Shown here: positions 8,328 to 17,106 of the stretch, piece after piece
How positions within the stretch are numbered: the first letter of the stretch is position 1
Layout of the letters: every line of letters begins with the position of its first letter
DNA from: Bacillus sp. ISL-34
GTDB taxonomy: Bacteria > Bacillota > Bacilli > Bacillales > DSM-1321
NCBI RefSeq assembly: GCF_018613325.1
Contig: NZ_JAGGQJ010000004.1
Location: forward strand, 62,001-126,000
DNA length: 64,000 nt
Reading direction: 5' to 3'
Notes under the pieces: generated by a model
The model's input: the letters and a program-made list of their open reading frames with translations, nothing else
The model's database searches: none
Told to the model about the DNA's origin: nothing
Program-made: the position numbers and the translations under genes

Positions 8328-8357
8328 ACCAAGAAGCAATCAGCTTTCTGATTGCTT
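8328..8357 (-). terminator. hairpin spanning the yqhR stop codon
   Basis: On the minus strand AAGCAATCAG and CTGATTGCTT form a 10-bp stem whose loop contains the last codons and TGA of yqhR. The following CTTGGTTGTAAAAAAG is a poor T tract, so termination may be partial and aroQ may be partly read through. Confidence 0.5.
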
Positions 8358-8861
8358 CTCGGCTTTGTTTTTTTGACGTATATATTCCTGATGATCGTAT
8401 GATATGGAAAACCCTACAAAAAGACCGTATATAATAAAAATGCATACACTTGTTATAATCGTATTTGCTGACATTTTAGCAAAGGTTGGCAAATCGGCGA
8501 ACATCGGTTTCAGGACAAATACCAGCAAAGCCCAGCAAACCACTCCCAAAATAATACCCGGAAAAATACTCTTCGTCCTTTTAAAAAGACTATAGTATAT
8601 AAAAGCGATCCCCACGGAAAGAATCCCGAACAAAAGTATGGTCATTACCGTACCGAGCCAGTGATCGATCCAGGTCATATTGGACCACGAGGTAAGTATG
8701 AATTTTGGGCTGAAATCCATAAAGTTAACATAATGGGCTATGATTCCGATAAAACTGGCTAAAGCCCCCCCAACAAAACCGACAGCAAGTACATTGTAGA
8801 TTAACATGCTTTGATATTTCTGTTGAATTTGTCCATTTTCATTAGAAGACATATCAATCAC
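8340..8861 (-). CDS. yqhR: YqhR family membrane protein
   Basis: This is a conserved Bacillus membrane protein of unknown function. The 173 residues contain four hydrophobic helices (about 22-45, 70-92, 98-118 and 132-155) with short charged ends. It lies between aroQ and the divergent yqhQ, the same place as in B. subtilis, which supports the name. No catalytic motif is visible. Confidence 0.85.
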   Translation of the reverse strand: MIDMSSNENGQIQQKYQSMLIYNVLAVGFVGGALASFIGIIAHYVNFMDFSPKFILTSWSNMTWIDHWLGTVMTILLFGILSVGIAFIYYSLFKRTKSIFPGIILGVVCWALLVFVLKPMFADLPTFAKMSANTIITSVCIFIIYGLFVGFSISYDHQEYIRQKNKAEKQSES

Positions 8862-8982
8862 CTCCGCTACGTAGTATGCCCTGTGTTAAATAGAACTATT
8901 TTTTTTTATTATTAGGAAGGAGAATCACTAGAGGTTTTGTGATTTATTCTGTATGATTAAATCATAAATAATCTACTTTTTT

Positions 8983-9051
8983 CAGAGGAAAATACCCATC
9001 CTCTGTTGAAGTTTATAATGTACACAGGATACTACCTTCCTGTGATTCAAC
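8983..9051 (+). other. structured leader upstream of yqhQ
   Basis: The 324-base gap between yqhR and yqhQ contains a 6-bp hairpin (CAGAGG/CCTCTG, 8983-9005), then a nested structure with outer stem GTTGAA/TTCAAC (9005-9010 with 9046-9051) and a perfect 7-bp inner stem CACAGGA/TCCTGTG (9023-9044). A TATAAT lies at 9014-9019 but I see no good -35 for it. The role is unknown; I do not recognise a known riboswitch. Confidence 0.3.
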
Positions 9052-9185
9052 TTTCATAAAGTAATTGCAGGGTTAAGGCTTCCATTCAATTTTGGAGGAC
9101 CGCCTTTAACGCCTGTGATGCTTGATAATAAACATGTTAGCACCCTTGAGAGAGCTACGTGAATAACTATTAGGTTGGTGTAGAA

Positions 9186-10139
9186 ATGACTGAGGTTCAA
9201 AAACCCGTTTACGGAGGGCAGGCTGTTGTGGAAGGCGTCATGTTCGGCGGCAAACATCACACAGTCACTGCGGTACGCCGCAAAGATTCGACGATTGTAT
9301 ATTATCATCTGCCTCGTGAATCGAAACCTGTTGTGAACAGCTTAAAAAAAGTACCGTTTCTACGGGGTATCGTATCACTGGTTCAGTCAAGTGCCACCGG
9401 CTCGAAACATCTGAACTTTTCAACTGAACAGTATGAGGAAGAAGACGGGGAAAAGCAGGAAGAAAAGAAAAATGAAACGAAAGAATCTTCTAAAATAAGT
9501 GTATGGCTTGGAGTTGCCGTGATCGGTGTTCTTTCCTTCCTATTCGGGAAGTTGCTTTTCACTTTAATTCCAGTCTTTCTTGCCGAATTGACAAGACCCA
9601 TCTTCAGCAGCCATATGGCCCAGGTTTTAATTGAAAGCTTGTTCAAGTTGATATTATTGCTCGTATACATTTACGCAGTATCCATGACGCCATTGATCAA
9701 GCGGGTCTTTCAGTATCATGGAGCAGAGCATAAGGTGATCAATTGCTTTGAAAGCGGAAAAGAATTGACCGTAGCAAATGTGCAGGCAAGTTCACGCCTT
9801 CATTATCGCTGTGGCAGCAGCTTTATTTTATTTACAGTCATTGTAGGCATGTTCGTCTATATGGTGGTTCCGACCGATCCATTATGGCTCCGTGTCGTGG
9901 ATCGCGTTTTGCTTATCCCCGTCGTGCTTGGAATAGCCTTCGAGGTATTGCAGTTGACCAACAAGGTAAGGGATATTCCCATTCTTCGTTACCTTGGCTA
10001 TCCCGGCCTTTGGCTTCAGTTATTGACAACCAAAGCCCCTACGGACGATCAAGTCGAAGTCGCATTAGCCTCCTTCCATGAACTGTTAAGGATGGAAAAA
10101 AAGACTGAAAAAGGTTTAGATTCGGATGTTATTGTGTAA
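9186..10139 (+). CDS. yqhQ: DUF1385 membrane protein YqhQ
   Basis: YqhQ is a conserved membrane protein of the DUF1385 family; its biochemical role is unknown. The 317-residue protein starts with the family signature PVYGGQAVVEGVMFGG, has four hydrophobic segments (about 110-132, 150-172, 215-235 and 238-258), and carries the conserved YHGAEHKVINCFE motif near residue 180. A GGTTGGTG site precedes the ATG. Confidence 0.93.
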   Translation: MTEVQKPVYGGQAVVEGVMFGGKHHTVTAVRRKDSTIVYYHLPRESKPVVNSLKKVPFLRGIVSLVQSSATGSKHLNFSTEQYEEEDGEKQEEKKNETKESSKISVWLGVAVIGVLSFLFGKLLFTLIPVFLAELTRPIFSSHMAQVLIESLFKLILLLVYIYAVSMTPLIKRVFQYHGAEHKVINCFESGKELTVANVQASSRLHYRCGSSFILFTVIVGMFVYMVVPTDPLWLRVVDRVLLIPVVLGIAFEVLQLTNKVRDIPILRYLGYPGLWLQLLTTKAPTDDQVEVALASFHELLRMEKKTEKGLDSDVIV

Positions 10140-10276
10140 AACACCTATACACATTTTGATGATGAAAAATCATATACTAACTAAGGGAATGATCTTCATT
10201 TTTTTCAAGTATTTTACATGAAGAATGTTTAAAATAAGCAAAAAATGCTTATGATGCTCTTAAGGAGGTGTCTTTG

Positions 10277-10651
10277 TTGAAACGTTTCATATCTTTCATG
10301 ATATACGGAATCATCGCCCTCGGAGTCCTCGGACTAATGAGCCGACTATTTAATGACCCGATTGGCTTTTTTAGAAACATTCTCATAATAGCCATTGTCG
10401 CAGGGATTATTTATATGATTTATACCGGATTAACAAAGGGAAAACCAGTTAAGAAAGAGCAGCAAGCATTCCGAAAGGCTGCCCGCCAATCGAAAAAAAG
10501 GCTAAAAAACCGAACTTCGAAAAAAGATAATGTGGCTAGCTTCTCTGCAGCAAAATCATCAAAGAAAATAAAATTGAGAAAGAAAACGGATAGTCACTTA
10601 ACCGTCATCGAAGGGAAAAAGAATAAAAAGAAAAATCGGGCTTCTTTTTAA
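10277..10651 (+). CDS. yqhP: SA1362-family small membrane protein YqhP
   Basis: The protein has 124 residues if translation starts at the TTG at 10277, eight bases after the core of AAGGAGGTG. The GTG at 10268 overlaps that ribosome site and is unlikely. Two hydrophobic helices occupy residues 5-55 and are followed by a very basic Lys/Arg tail. The position after yqhQ and the layout match B. subtilis YqhP. The function is unknown. Confidence 0.85.
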   Translation: MKRFISFMIYGIIALGVLGLMSRLFNDPIGFFRNILIIAIVAGIIYMIYTGLTKGKPVKKEQQAFRKAARQSKKRLKNRTSKKDNVASFSAAKSSKKIKLRKKTDSHLTVIEGKKNKKKNRASF

Positions 10652-10665
10652 GAGCCCGATTTTTT
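10631..10665. terminator. bidirectional terminator yqhP/yqhO
   Basis: AAAAATCGGGCT pairs with AGCCCGATTTTTT across the yqhP stop codon. It can serve both yqhP (plus) and yqhO (minus). Confidence 0.85.
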
Positions 10666-10673
10666 ATTTATCA

Positions 10674-11555
10674 TCAATAAGTCCATTTTTTAAGGAATTC
10701 TTTCGTGCACTGTCTGCCCCGATTCATTAATTCACCCTTTTGTTCATCATTCAGATTGAAATCCATTGCAGAAATTCCCTTCATCGGGATAAATACAATA
10801 TTATGGACGTGTTTCTTGGAAATATAACGTGCATCATGGGCATCTTTCATCGTTTTGAATAGTGCGGAGAACAATTCAACCGCATTATCCACCTCATGCG
10901 GTTTCCATATCTCATCGACACTTAGCCGTAAGCCTATGACCGGCCGTTCCTTTCTTACATGATCTGAATTGAATAACCACATTGGAAAATTGCTTAAAAC
11001 ACCTCCATCAACAAAAAGGAACTTGCTTTTTCCGACATCGAGTTTGACTGGCTCAAAGAAATAAGGAATGCTACAACTCATTCTAACTGCCTTTGCAACT
11101 GGAAAAGTGATCGGATCAATGCCATAGTTCGGTAAATCATCAGGCAGAACCACCAATTTCCCATTTGTGATGTCAGAGGTTATGATACGGAGGGATTTCG
11201 GCCGGACATCCTTAAAGGTGACTACATTCCTTTCGGCAAGTTTACTGGCAATCCACCCTTCCAATGCGTCGCCTTTATAAAGGCCAAGTTTCCAGTATAC
11301 AAGGAGCCATTTGGCAAACGGGATAGGCAAAAGACCACGCCTTCTATCCAGCAGGCCGCTTAAATCTATATCAAGAAAAAGCTCTTCCATTTCTTTTCCG
11401 GTGTACCCAGCTGCCACTAAAGCCGCAATTATGGATCCTGCACTTGTACCGGCTGTCCGATGGAATAAAAATCCCCGTTCTTCCAATTCCTGCAGGGCTC
11501 CCACTAAACCATAGCCTTTAATCCCGCCTCCGGAAAAAACGCCGTCAATAATCAT
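10674..11555 (-). CDS. yqhO: patatin-like phospholipase YqhO
   Basis: This is a predicted acyl hydrolase of the patatin/RssA family. The 293-residue protein has the oxyanion-hole motif FSGGGIKGYGLVGAL near residue 8, the nucleophile elbow GTSAG near residue 38, and the catalytic aspartate in FVDGGVLSNFP near residue 187. All dyad elements are present, so it is likely active; the natural lipid substrate is unknown. In B. subtilis mntR follows; here splB does. Confidence 0.93.
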   Translation of the reverse strand: MIIDGVFSGGGIKGYGLVGALQELEERGFLFHRTAGTSAGSIIAALVAAGYTGKEMEELFLDIDLSGLLDRRRGLLPIPFAKWLLVYWKLGLYKGDALEGWIASKLAERNVVTFKDVRPKSLRIITSDITNGKLVVLPDDLPNYGIDPITFPVAKAVRMSCSIPYFFEPVKLDVGKSKFLFVDGGVLSNFPMWLFNSDHVRKERPVIGLRLSVDEIWKPHEVDNAVELFSALFKTMKDAHDARYISKKHVHNIVFIPMKGISAMDFNLNDEQKGELMNRGRQCTKEFLKKWTY

Positions 11556-11638
11556 AGCTGCCCTCCCTAATCCGGTCTTTACATTTCTAAGCAGGATTAG
11601 AGCGATTTATGACAGTTTTAAATAGAAAATTGCTTTCA

Positions 11639-12664
11639 TCAGGTAAAATACTGAATTTCCGCTTTCGGGAAAAATTCCGCTATATACCCACGAATGGTCG
11701 TTTCCAGTTCAGCGGCTTCCTCGGTTTGATAAACATATTTACCAATGCCATATCGGCCCCATTTATATTTACGCTTCGTTTCGTCCAGTTCCAATTTTGT
11801 TTTCGGGTAGTTTTTTTGAATCACTTTTTTCGCTGGACCAGTGAATCGATGCTGGATTAATTCAAAAGTCAAATCCGGTATATCCACCCCTTTTAACGCC
11901 TCACTTAATCGTTCGAATAATTCTTGATAGCCCTCTTTCCATGCTTCATGACGATATATTGGAGCCACGATAAAACCCAGGGGATATCCGGCACCTGCCA
12001 CTTTACGTGCCGCTTCCATCCTTTCCTCGAAGCTCGAAGTGCCGGGCTCGAAATTCTTAATCACGAAACGTGAATTTATACTGAACCGAAATCTCGTTTT
12101 TCCATTATGTTCAGCATCCAACAGATGGTCAACATGATGAAATTTAGTTACGAACCTAAGAACCCCGAATTCACTTTTTCCAAAATATTCTATGGCCCTT
12201 TTTAAAGAATGTGTCAAATGGTCAATTCCGACTATATCGGATGTACAGGCTGCCTCAAAACGGGTAATTTCAGGCTTTCTCTCATTTATATATTTTTCGG
12301 CTGCCTCGAAAATCTCGTCAAGATTCACATATGTCCTAATATATGGTTTCGATCCGAGTGTCGTCTGTAAATAGCAATAATGACAATGCCCCATACACCC
12401 TGTTGCAAGAGGGATGGCATATTCAGCAGATGGCTTTGAAGAATCGAATTTCAATGTTTTTCTGATTCCTACCACAAGCGTCGATTTGGCGACACGATAT
12501 TTTTGCAAATCATTTTCTCCAGGAAGATCCCTAATTTGGTTATGCGATGTGGTCTCACGGATTTCAATGTTCAAATCTTCGAATTTCTTTTTCAATTCCC
12601 GGCCAAGCGGGTATTCCAGTGCCCTGGGCTCAATATATACTAACTGTGGCATAAATGGCTTCAT
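11639..12664 (-). CDS. splB: spore photoproduct lyase
   Basis: SplB is a radical SAM enzyme that reverses the thymine spore photoproduct during germination. The ATG at 12664 (GGAG six bases upstream) gives 341 residues. The [4Fe-4S] cysteines are in CMGHCHYC (residues 90, 94, 97) and the hydrogen-donor cysteine lies in EAACTSDIVG at residue 140, equivalent to Cys141 of the B. subtilis enzyme. No splA regulator gene is adjacent. Its place between yqhO and nrdJ differs from B. subtilis. Confidence 0.97.
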   Translation of the reverse strand: MKPFMPQLVYIEPRALEYPLGRELKKKFEDLNIEIRETTSHNQIRDLPGENDLQKYRVAKSTLVVGIRKTLKFDSSKPSAEYAIPLATGCMGHCHYCYLQTTLGSKPYIRTYVNLDEIFEAAEKYINERKPEITRFEAACTSDIVGIDHLTHSLKRAIEYFGKSEFGVLRFVTKFHHVDHLLDAEHNGKTRFRFSINSRFVIKNFEPGTSSFEERMEAARKVAGAGYPLGFIVAPIYRHEAWKEGYQELFERLSEALKGVDIPDLTFELIQHRFTGPAKKVIQKNYPKTKLELDETKRKYKWGRYGIGKYVYQTEEAAELETTIRGYIAEFFPKAEIQYFT

Positions 12665-12801
12665 TTCGTTCTCCATTCTTTTATGGATTTGTTCATACTT
12701 TCAATCGAACTACACAACCTAATTCATAAGGATAGTTTTTCTTTATTCTGTTATCATCATGATTGTTTTTACTTGGAAATTCAAAATGAAGGAGATGCAA
12801 T

Positions 12802-12990
12802 ATGGCTAATAAAAAACGAGACTTCTTGACAAATGGAACGGGGAAACAAGCGATCACCGTCCAAACAGATAATAAATATCCAAATCCAAGGAATATACCT
12901 GGAGACTCTGTCGATGAATTTTCGATATTGAAAGATGGCAACCAATATTTAGCCGAAAAGGAAATAGGGCAGCAAAATGAAAATGGTTGA
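12802..12990 (+). CDS. small hydrophilic protein, unknown
   Basis: A 62-residue hydrophilic protein starts at an ATG preceded by GAAGGAG at seven bases. It is rich in Asn, Lys, Asp and Gln, has no cysteine and no membrane segment. It is divergent from splB. A stem GAAGACCG/CGGTCTTC follows at 13004-13028 without a clear T tract. Size and composition would suit a minor spore protein, but I do not recognise the family. The good ribosome site is the main reason to believe the gene. Confidence 0.6.
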   Translation: MANKKRDFLTNGTGKQAITVQTDNKYPNPRNIPGDSVDEFSILKDGNQYLAEKEIGQQNENG

Positions 12991-13051
12991 TTGAACGCAA
13001 AAAGAAGACCGAATTCACGCCGGTCTTCCCTATTGTAATTGAACAGAACAC

Positions 13052-13094
13052 AAAAAAAGTCGTTAAGATAGCTTTGCAGCATACTTAACGACTT
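13052..13094 (-). terminator. nrdJ terminator
   Basis: On the minus strand AAGTCGTTAAG pairs with CTTAACGACTT around a 16-base loop and is followed by TTTTTGTG, directly after the nrdJ stop. Confidence 0.85.
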
Positions 13095-13107
13095 CCCTAA
13101 CATTAGC

Positions 13108-15678
13108 TTATAGCCCGCATTTTAATTGTGCTCCGCAATTCGTGCAAGTATTGCATCCGCCCATTTCCTGGACTTCACCTTTACGGCACACAGGGCAAGT
13201 GTTGCCCACTTCCGACCCAATCGTAACGTTAGTCGAACGCAGTTCATTTATCGTATCGACCAATACGACTTTTTTCTTTACTTCCACATCTGTCAATTCA
13301 TCCATTTCAAGCTGCTCGTCCATTTGGTTTTCTTCCGCTTTAAGCGTAAGAACCTGACTGTCACGGCTGCCATCCACATATACAGTACCGCCTTTTGCTC
13401 CGCCTTTGTATAGACGTTCATATACTTTTTCAACTTGTTCGACAGTATATCCTTTTGGGGCATTGACCGTTTTACTGATCGAGCTGTCAATCCAGCGTTG
13501 AATGATGCATTGAACATCAGCATGTGCTTCTGGAGCTAATTCCATAGCGGAAATGAACCATTTTGGAAGCTTTTCTGTATCGGCTTCTGGATGACGGTCC
13601 AAGTATTCCTGTACAATGTCAGCCTTAACTTCAATGAATTTACCAAGACGGCCGCTGCGGAAATACGTGAAAGAGAAATATGGTTCAAGACCTGTTGATA
13701 CCCCAACCATCGTTCCTGTGCTTCCTGTAGGTGCCACTGTCAATAAATGAGAGTTACGGATGCCATGTGCAGCAACACTTTCCCTGATATCTTCCGGCAT
13801 TTTTTCCATGAATCCGGTTTGTGTGAAACGTGTTCTAAGCTCATCGGTTTCTTTGTCCGTTGACCCGATCAGGAACGGGAAACTGCCTTTTTCTTTAGCA
13901 AGTTCCACGGAAGCCGTGTAAGCTGTCGTCGCAATCGTTTCAAACACCTTGTCAACCAGGATATTTCCTTCTTCAGAGCCATATTCCGTTTCACAGTAGA
14001 TCAATAGGTCGTGCAGACCCATTACACCAAGTCCAACCCGTCGCTCACCCAGTGCCTGTTTTTTGTTTTCATCCAAGAAATAAGGAGTTGCGTCAATGAC
14101 ATTGTCCTGCATACGCACACCGACTTCAACAGTCTGCTTTAGTTTCTCGAAATTAACCGTTTTGCTTTCTTTATCAGCCATCTCAGCCAGATTGACTGCC
14201 GCAAGGTTACATACTGAATATGGGGCCAATGGCTGTTCTCCACAAGGGTTCGTGGCTACGACCTGTTGACCGTATGCTTTGGCATTCGTCATTTCATTAG
14301 CATTATCGATAAAGAAAATACCTGGTTCAGCAGAATATGTTGCACAAATGTTTATTAAATTCCAAAGCTCTTTAGCTCGGATTTTACGGTAAACACGGAC
14401 TTTGTGACCCATTTTCTCCCATTCGCGAACATCACCGACATTATGCCATTCTTTATTGTAAATCGCCATTTCTTCGGCATTATAGCTTTCAACATCAGGA
14501 AAACGCAATTCGTATTCCGCATCTTGTTCCGCCGCTTCCATGAATTCCTTAGTCAGGCAAATCGAGATGTTGGCTCCAGTCAGAAAATCCGAATTATGGA
14601 CACTGTACGTTCCCCCTGTACGGAGCTTTTCCTCTGCATCCCTAATGATTTTCTCGCTAAATCCACCTTGGCCAGGAATCTCTTTATAATTGATGATCCC
14701 TTGATACATAGCCGTTTCCTGTTCCGTGTGCGGCGTGAATTTCAATTTATCCGTCGCATATTTCTTGATGGCTTCATCTTTAGTGTTTTCCACTAGGTAA
14801 CGCAGAATCCTTGGGTTTTGCATTTTAGAAATGATGAATTCTGCAATATCAGGATGCCAATCAGCAAGCATGATCATTTGCGCGCCGCGTCTGCTACCGC
14901 CCTGTTCAACAAGATGCGTAAGTTTAGCAATATCGTCAAGCCATGACACTGAACCCGAAGATTTCCCATTTACGCCTTTTGCCAGAGTGTTTCTTGGACG
15001 CAGTGTCGATCCGTTCGTGCCCACTCCGCCGCCGCGGCTCATGATTTCCATCACTTGTTTCCTATGTTCTGAAATCCCTTCACGTGAATCCGGTACGAAT
15101 GGCATTACATAGCAGTTGAAGTAAGTAACATCCGTATTGGAACCAGCACCGTATAATACTCGACCTGCCGGGACAAAATTAAGGTTCTTTAGTTCTTCAT
15201 AGAATTTATTGAACCATTCCGTTCTTTTTTCTTCCGTGGTTTCCACTGATGCCAAGCCCGTTGCATTACGTTTCGCAATTTGTTCATAGTATATTTCAAG
15301 CGGCTTTTCGATAATATCCAACGGACGGTTTACAATTCCCGTCTCCATTTCTTCCGGATTATCCAAAACACCACGGAATTCTTCATCCACCAAAACCTTG
15401 GCTTTTTTGGTTTCCCAATCTATTTCAACGATGTAACCGAGACCCCTTGCCGGGAATTTCGGATCTTCCTTAATCGTCAACACGACGAAATCGCCTGCCG
15501 AGAGTGTGATTTTTTCAGTATCCTTAAAAGAATAGCGGTCAAGCATGACTAGCCGGGACACTCCCTTATGCGCCATTTTCATATCAGCCGTTACAGGGTG
15601 AACCTGGGGAAATAAAGAAATATCCTTATTCAACCTTTCTAGATCAACCTTTAAAGCTTCTTTTATTACAACCGACAT
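13108..15678 (-). CDS. nrdJ: adenosylcobalamin-dependent ribonucleotide reductase (class II)
   Basis: NrdJ reduces ribonucleotides to deoxyribonucleotides with adenosylcobalamin as radical source and works with or without oxygen. The 856-residue protein has the N-terminal redox cysteine in YFNCYVMPF near 188, the radical-site NPCGEQPLAPYSVCNL near 478, phosphate-binding APTGSTGTMVGVSTGLEP near 645, and a C-terminal cysteine cluster (CPVCRKGE, CNTCTNCG) that can act as zinc ribbon and swinging-arm thiols. It is a single-gene unit with its own terminator and two NrdR boxes. Confidence 0.96.
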   Translation of the reverse strand: MSVVIKEALKVDLERLNKDISLFPQVHPVTADMKMAHKGVSRLVMLDRYSFKDTEKITLSAGDFVVLTIKEDPKFPARGLGYIVEIDWETKKAKVLVDEEFRGVLDNPEEMETGIVNRPLDIIEKPLEIYYEQIAKRNATGLASVETTEEKRTEWFNKFYEELKNLNFVPAGRVLYGAGSNTDVTYFNCYVMPFVPDSREGISEHRKQVMEIMSRGGGVGTNGSTLRPRNTLAKGVNGKSSGSVSWLDDIAKLTHLVEQGGSRRGAQMIMLADWHPDIAEFIISKMQNPRILRYLVENTKDEAIKKYATDKLKFTPHTEQETAMYQGIINYKEIPGQGGFSEKIIRDAEEKLRTGGTYSVHNSDFLTGANISICLTKEFMEAAEQDAEYELRFPDVESYNAEEMAIYNKEWHNVGDVREWEKMGHKVRVYRKIRAKELWNLINICATYSAEPGIFFIDNANEMTNAKAYGQQVVATNPCGEQPLAPYSVCNLAAVNLAEMADKESKTVNFEKLKQTVEVGVRMQDNVIDATPYFLDENKKQALGERRVGLGVMGLHDLLIYCETEYGSEEGNILVDKVFETIATTAYTASVELAKEKGSFPFLIGSTDKETDELRTRFTQTGFMEKMPEDIRESVAAHGIRNSHLLTVAPTGSTGTMVGVSTGLEPYFSFTYFRSGRLGKFIEVKADIVQEYLDRHPEADTEKLPKWFISAMELAPEAHADVQCIIQRWIDSSISKTVNAPKGYTVEQVEKVYERLYKGGAKGGTVYVDGSRDSQVLTLKAEENQMDEQLEMDELTDVEVKKKVVLVDTINELRSTNVTIGSEVGNTCPVCRKGEVQEMGGCNTCTNCGAQLKCGL

Positions 15679-15796
15679 AATTCCCTCTCCTTTATATGTT
15701 TCAAGATCCGTTCTTGCTGCCGCAAAAATCCTTATGTAGCCTTACATGTCCGTTTCGCTTAACAAGTACCCTAAATTTATCATAGCGAAACCCAAA

Positions 15797-15845
15797 AATC
15801 AATATATAGTGTTGCATTAAATATTTCAACTACTATATATTGTGT
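15797..15845 (-). promoter_or_regulatory. nrdJ promoter with two NrdR boxes
   Basis: Two 16-base sites fit the NrdR consensus acaCwATATATwGtgt. Box 1 is 15797-15812 with core CAATATATAG and box 2 is 15830-15845 with core CTATATATTG. Their cores are 33 bases apart, about three helical turns. On the minus strand TTGAAA (15824-15829), 17 bases and TATATT (15801-15806) form a SigA-type promoter whose -10 lies inside box 1 and whose -35 abuts box 2, so NrdR binding should block it. The rest of the 388-base gap holds a leader of about 110 bases with no recognised riboswitch. Confidence 0.8.
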
Positions 15846-16066
15846 TTATTTTGAATAACTTTTTATTTTGTCAAACGATAAATCAATTAATATAGTTAGC
15901 AAAAGGGAGGAAAATGTCGATTTACAATAATTTTTCATCAAATTTCAAATAATTTGGACCTTGCTTTTTCCCCACCCCTTTTAGGGCTTATCCCTGCAAG
16001 GGATGGCTTATTTAATCAAACAAATCTGAAAAAACTTTTTTATTATCCACTCTAATTATGCTTCCT

Positions 16067-16903
16067 CTATCTCATGAAATTCCATTCATCGCTTTCATAT
16101 TTGCTTTCTGCAATGGCCTTCACTTCCAGCAATTGCTTTTCGGTGAGGACGTATGGCTCTAAATCGATCGAAAGTCCTTCCGCAAAACCTTTTTCAAAAG
16201 CTTCTTTCGCTTCAGGGATGGTAATCTTTCTTCCGGCAATGTCATTTATGGCCACAGCTTTGTTTTTTAAGTTTTTTTGCATTCTCTCTTTAACCCTGTC
16301 ATTTGAGAATTTAAATACGCTGAAGAGCTTATCATCATCTAGTTCAAGCAAAATGGAACCGTGCTGAAGGATGACGCCTTTTTGCCTGGTTTGAGCGCTG
16401 CCAGCGACCTTCCTGCCCTCAACGACCAGTTCATACCAGCTTGGAGCATCAAAGCAGACGGAAGACCTGGGTGATTTTAAAGCCGCTTTTTCCTGATCGG
16501 TTCTTGGCACGGCAAAATAAGCATCCAATCCCAGATTCCTGAACCCCATCAATATTCCTTCAGAAATGACACGATATGCTTCAGTAACGGTAGTTGGCAT
16601 TCCCGGATAGGATTCTGGAACGATTACGCTATAAGTCAATTCATGCTCGTGCAGGACCGCTCGTCCTCCTGTTGGTCTGCGAACAAAACCAAGTCCCTGC
16701 CTTTTGACCTCTTCCATATCAATTTCCGCTTCTGCCTTTTGAAAATAACCAATCGACAATGTCGCTGGATCCCAGCCGTAAAAGCGTATGATTGGCGGAA
16801 TTTCCCCTTTGCTTTGCCAGTTTAACAGCGCTTCGTCCAACGCCATATTAAAAGCCGGTGAACAATACCCCGAATCTATAAAACCCCATTTTTCTTTAGT
16901 CAT
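16067..16903 (-). CDS. lipM: octanoyltransferase LipM
   Basis: LipM moves octanoate from acyl carrier protein to GcvH, the first step of lipoate synthesis in Bacillus. The 278-residue protein has the biotin/lipoate A/B ligase fold signatures [19 protein letters not shown] (75-93) and [14 protein letters not shown], and the catalytic cysteine at residue 150 in [10 protein letters not shown]. The ATG at 16903 follows GAGGGG; an earlier in-frame start would add 14 residues without homology. It lies near the gcv operon, whose H protein is its acceptor. Confidence 0.95.
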   Translation of the reverse strand: MTKEKWGFIDSGYCSPAFNMALDEALLNWQSKGEIPPIIRFYGWDPATLSIGYFQKAEAEIDMEEVKRQGLGFVRRPTGGRAVLHEHELTYSVIVPESYPGMPTTVTEAYRVISEGILMGFRNLGLDAYFAVPRTDQEKAALKSPRSSVCFDAPSWYELVVEGRKVAGSAQTRQKGVILQHGSILLELDDDKLFSVFKFSNDRVKERMQKNLKNKAVAINDIAGRKITIPEAKEAFEKGFAEGLSIDLEPYVLTEKQLLEVKAIAESKYESDEWNFMR

Positions 16904-17034
16904 CCTTACCCCTCGTTTCAATAGACTGTTATCAATACCCCACAAAAAAACTCACATGTAGTAGTTTAACAGACTTTATCACTCTAAAAAAGAAAGTGCT
17001 ATCAAGTCGATGAAGAATTTGATGAAAATTCTTT

Positions 17035-17063
17035 TTGATTATTGGGTAAAGCAATTATATAAT
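17035..17063 (+). promoter_or_regulatory. SigA-type promoter of yqhL
   Basis: TTGATT, a 17-base spacer and TATAAT form a near-consensus SigA promoter 44 bases before the yqhL start. Confidence 0.7.
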
Positions 17064-17106
17064 AAAGACTGTCTGTATTCGTTAAGGTAGAAGGGAGTTT
17101 TTATGT

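Noticed and set aside
9054-9308. 84-residue minus-strand open frame over the yqhQ start
   Set aside because: It is the complement of the yqhQ leader and conserved N-terminus and has no own signals.
12693-13103. 136-residue minus-strand open frame opposite the small gene at 12802
   Set aside because: It spans two hairpins including the nrdJ terminator and has no ribosome site or family-like sequence.
14404-14796. Plus-strand open frames opposite nrdJ
   Set aside because: They are antisense shadows of a strongly conserved gene.
15679-15790. Cobalamin riboswitch before nrdJ
   Set aside because: No B12-box-like sequence was seen and the leader is too short for the class.
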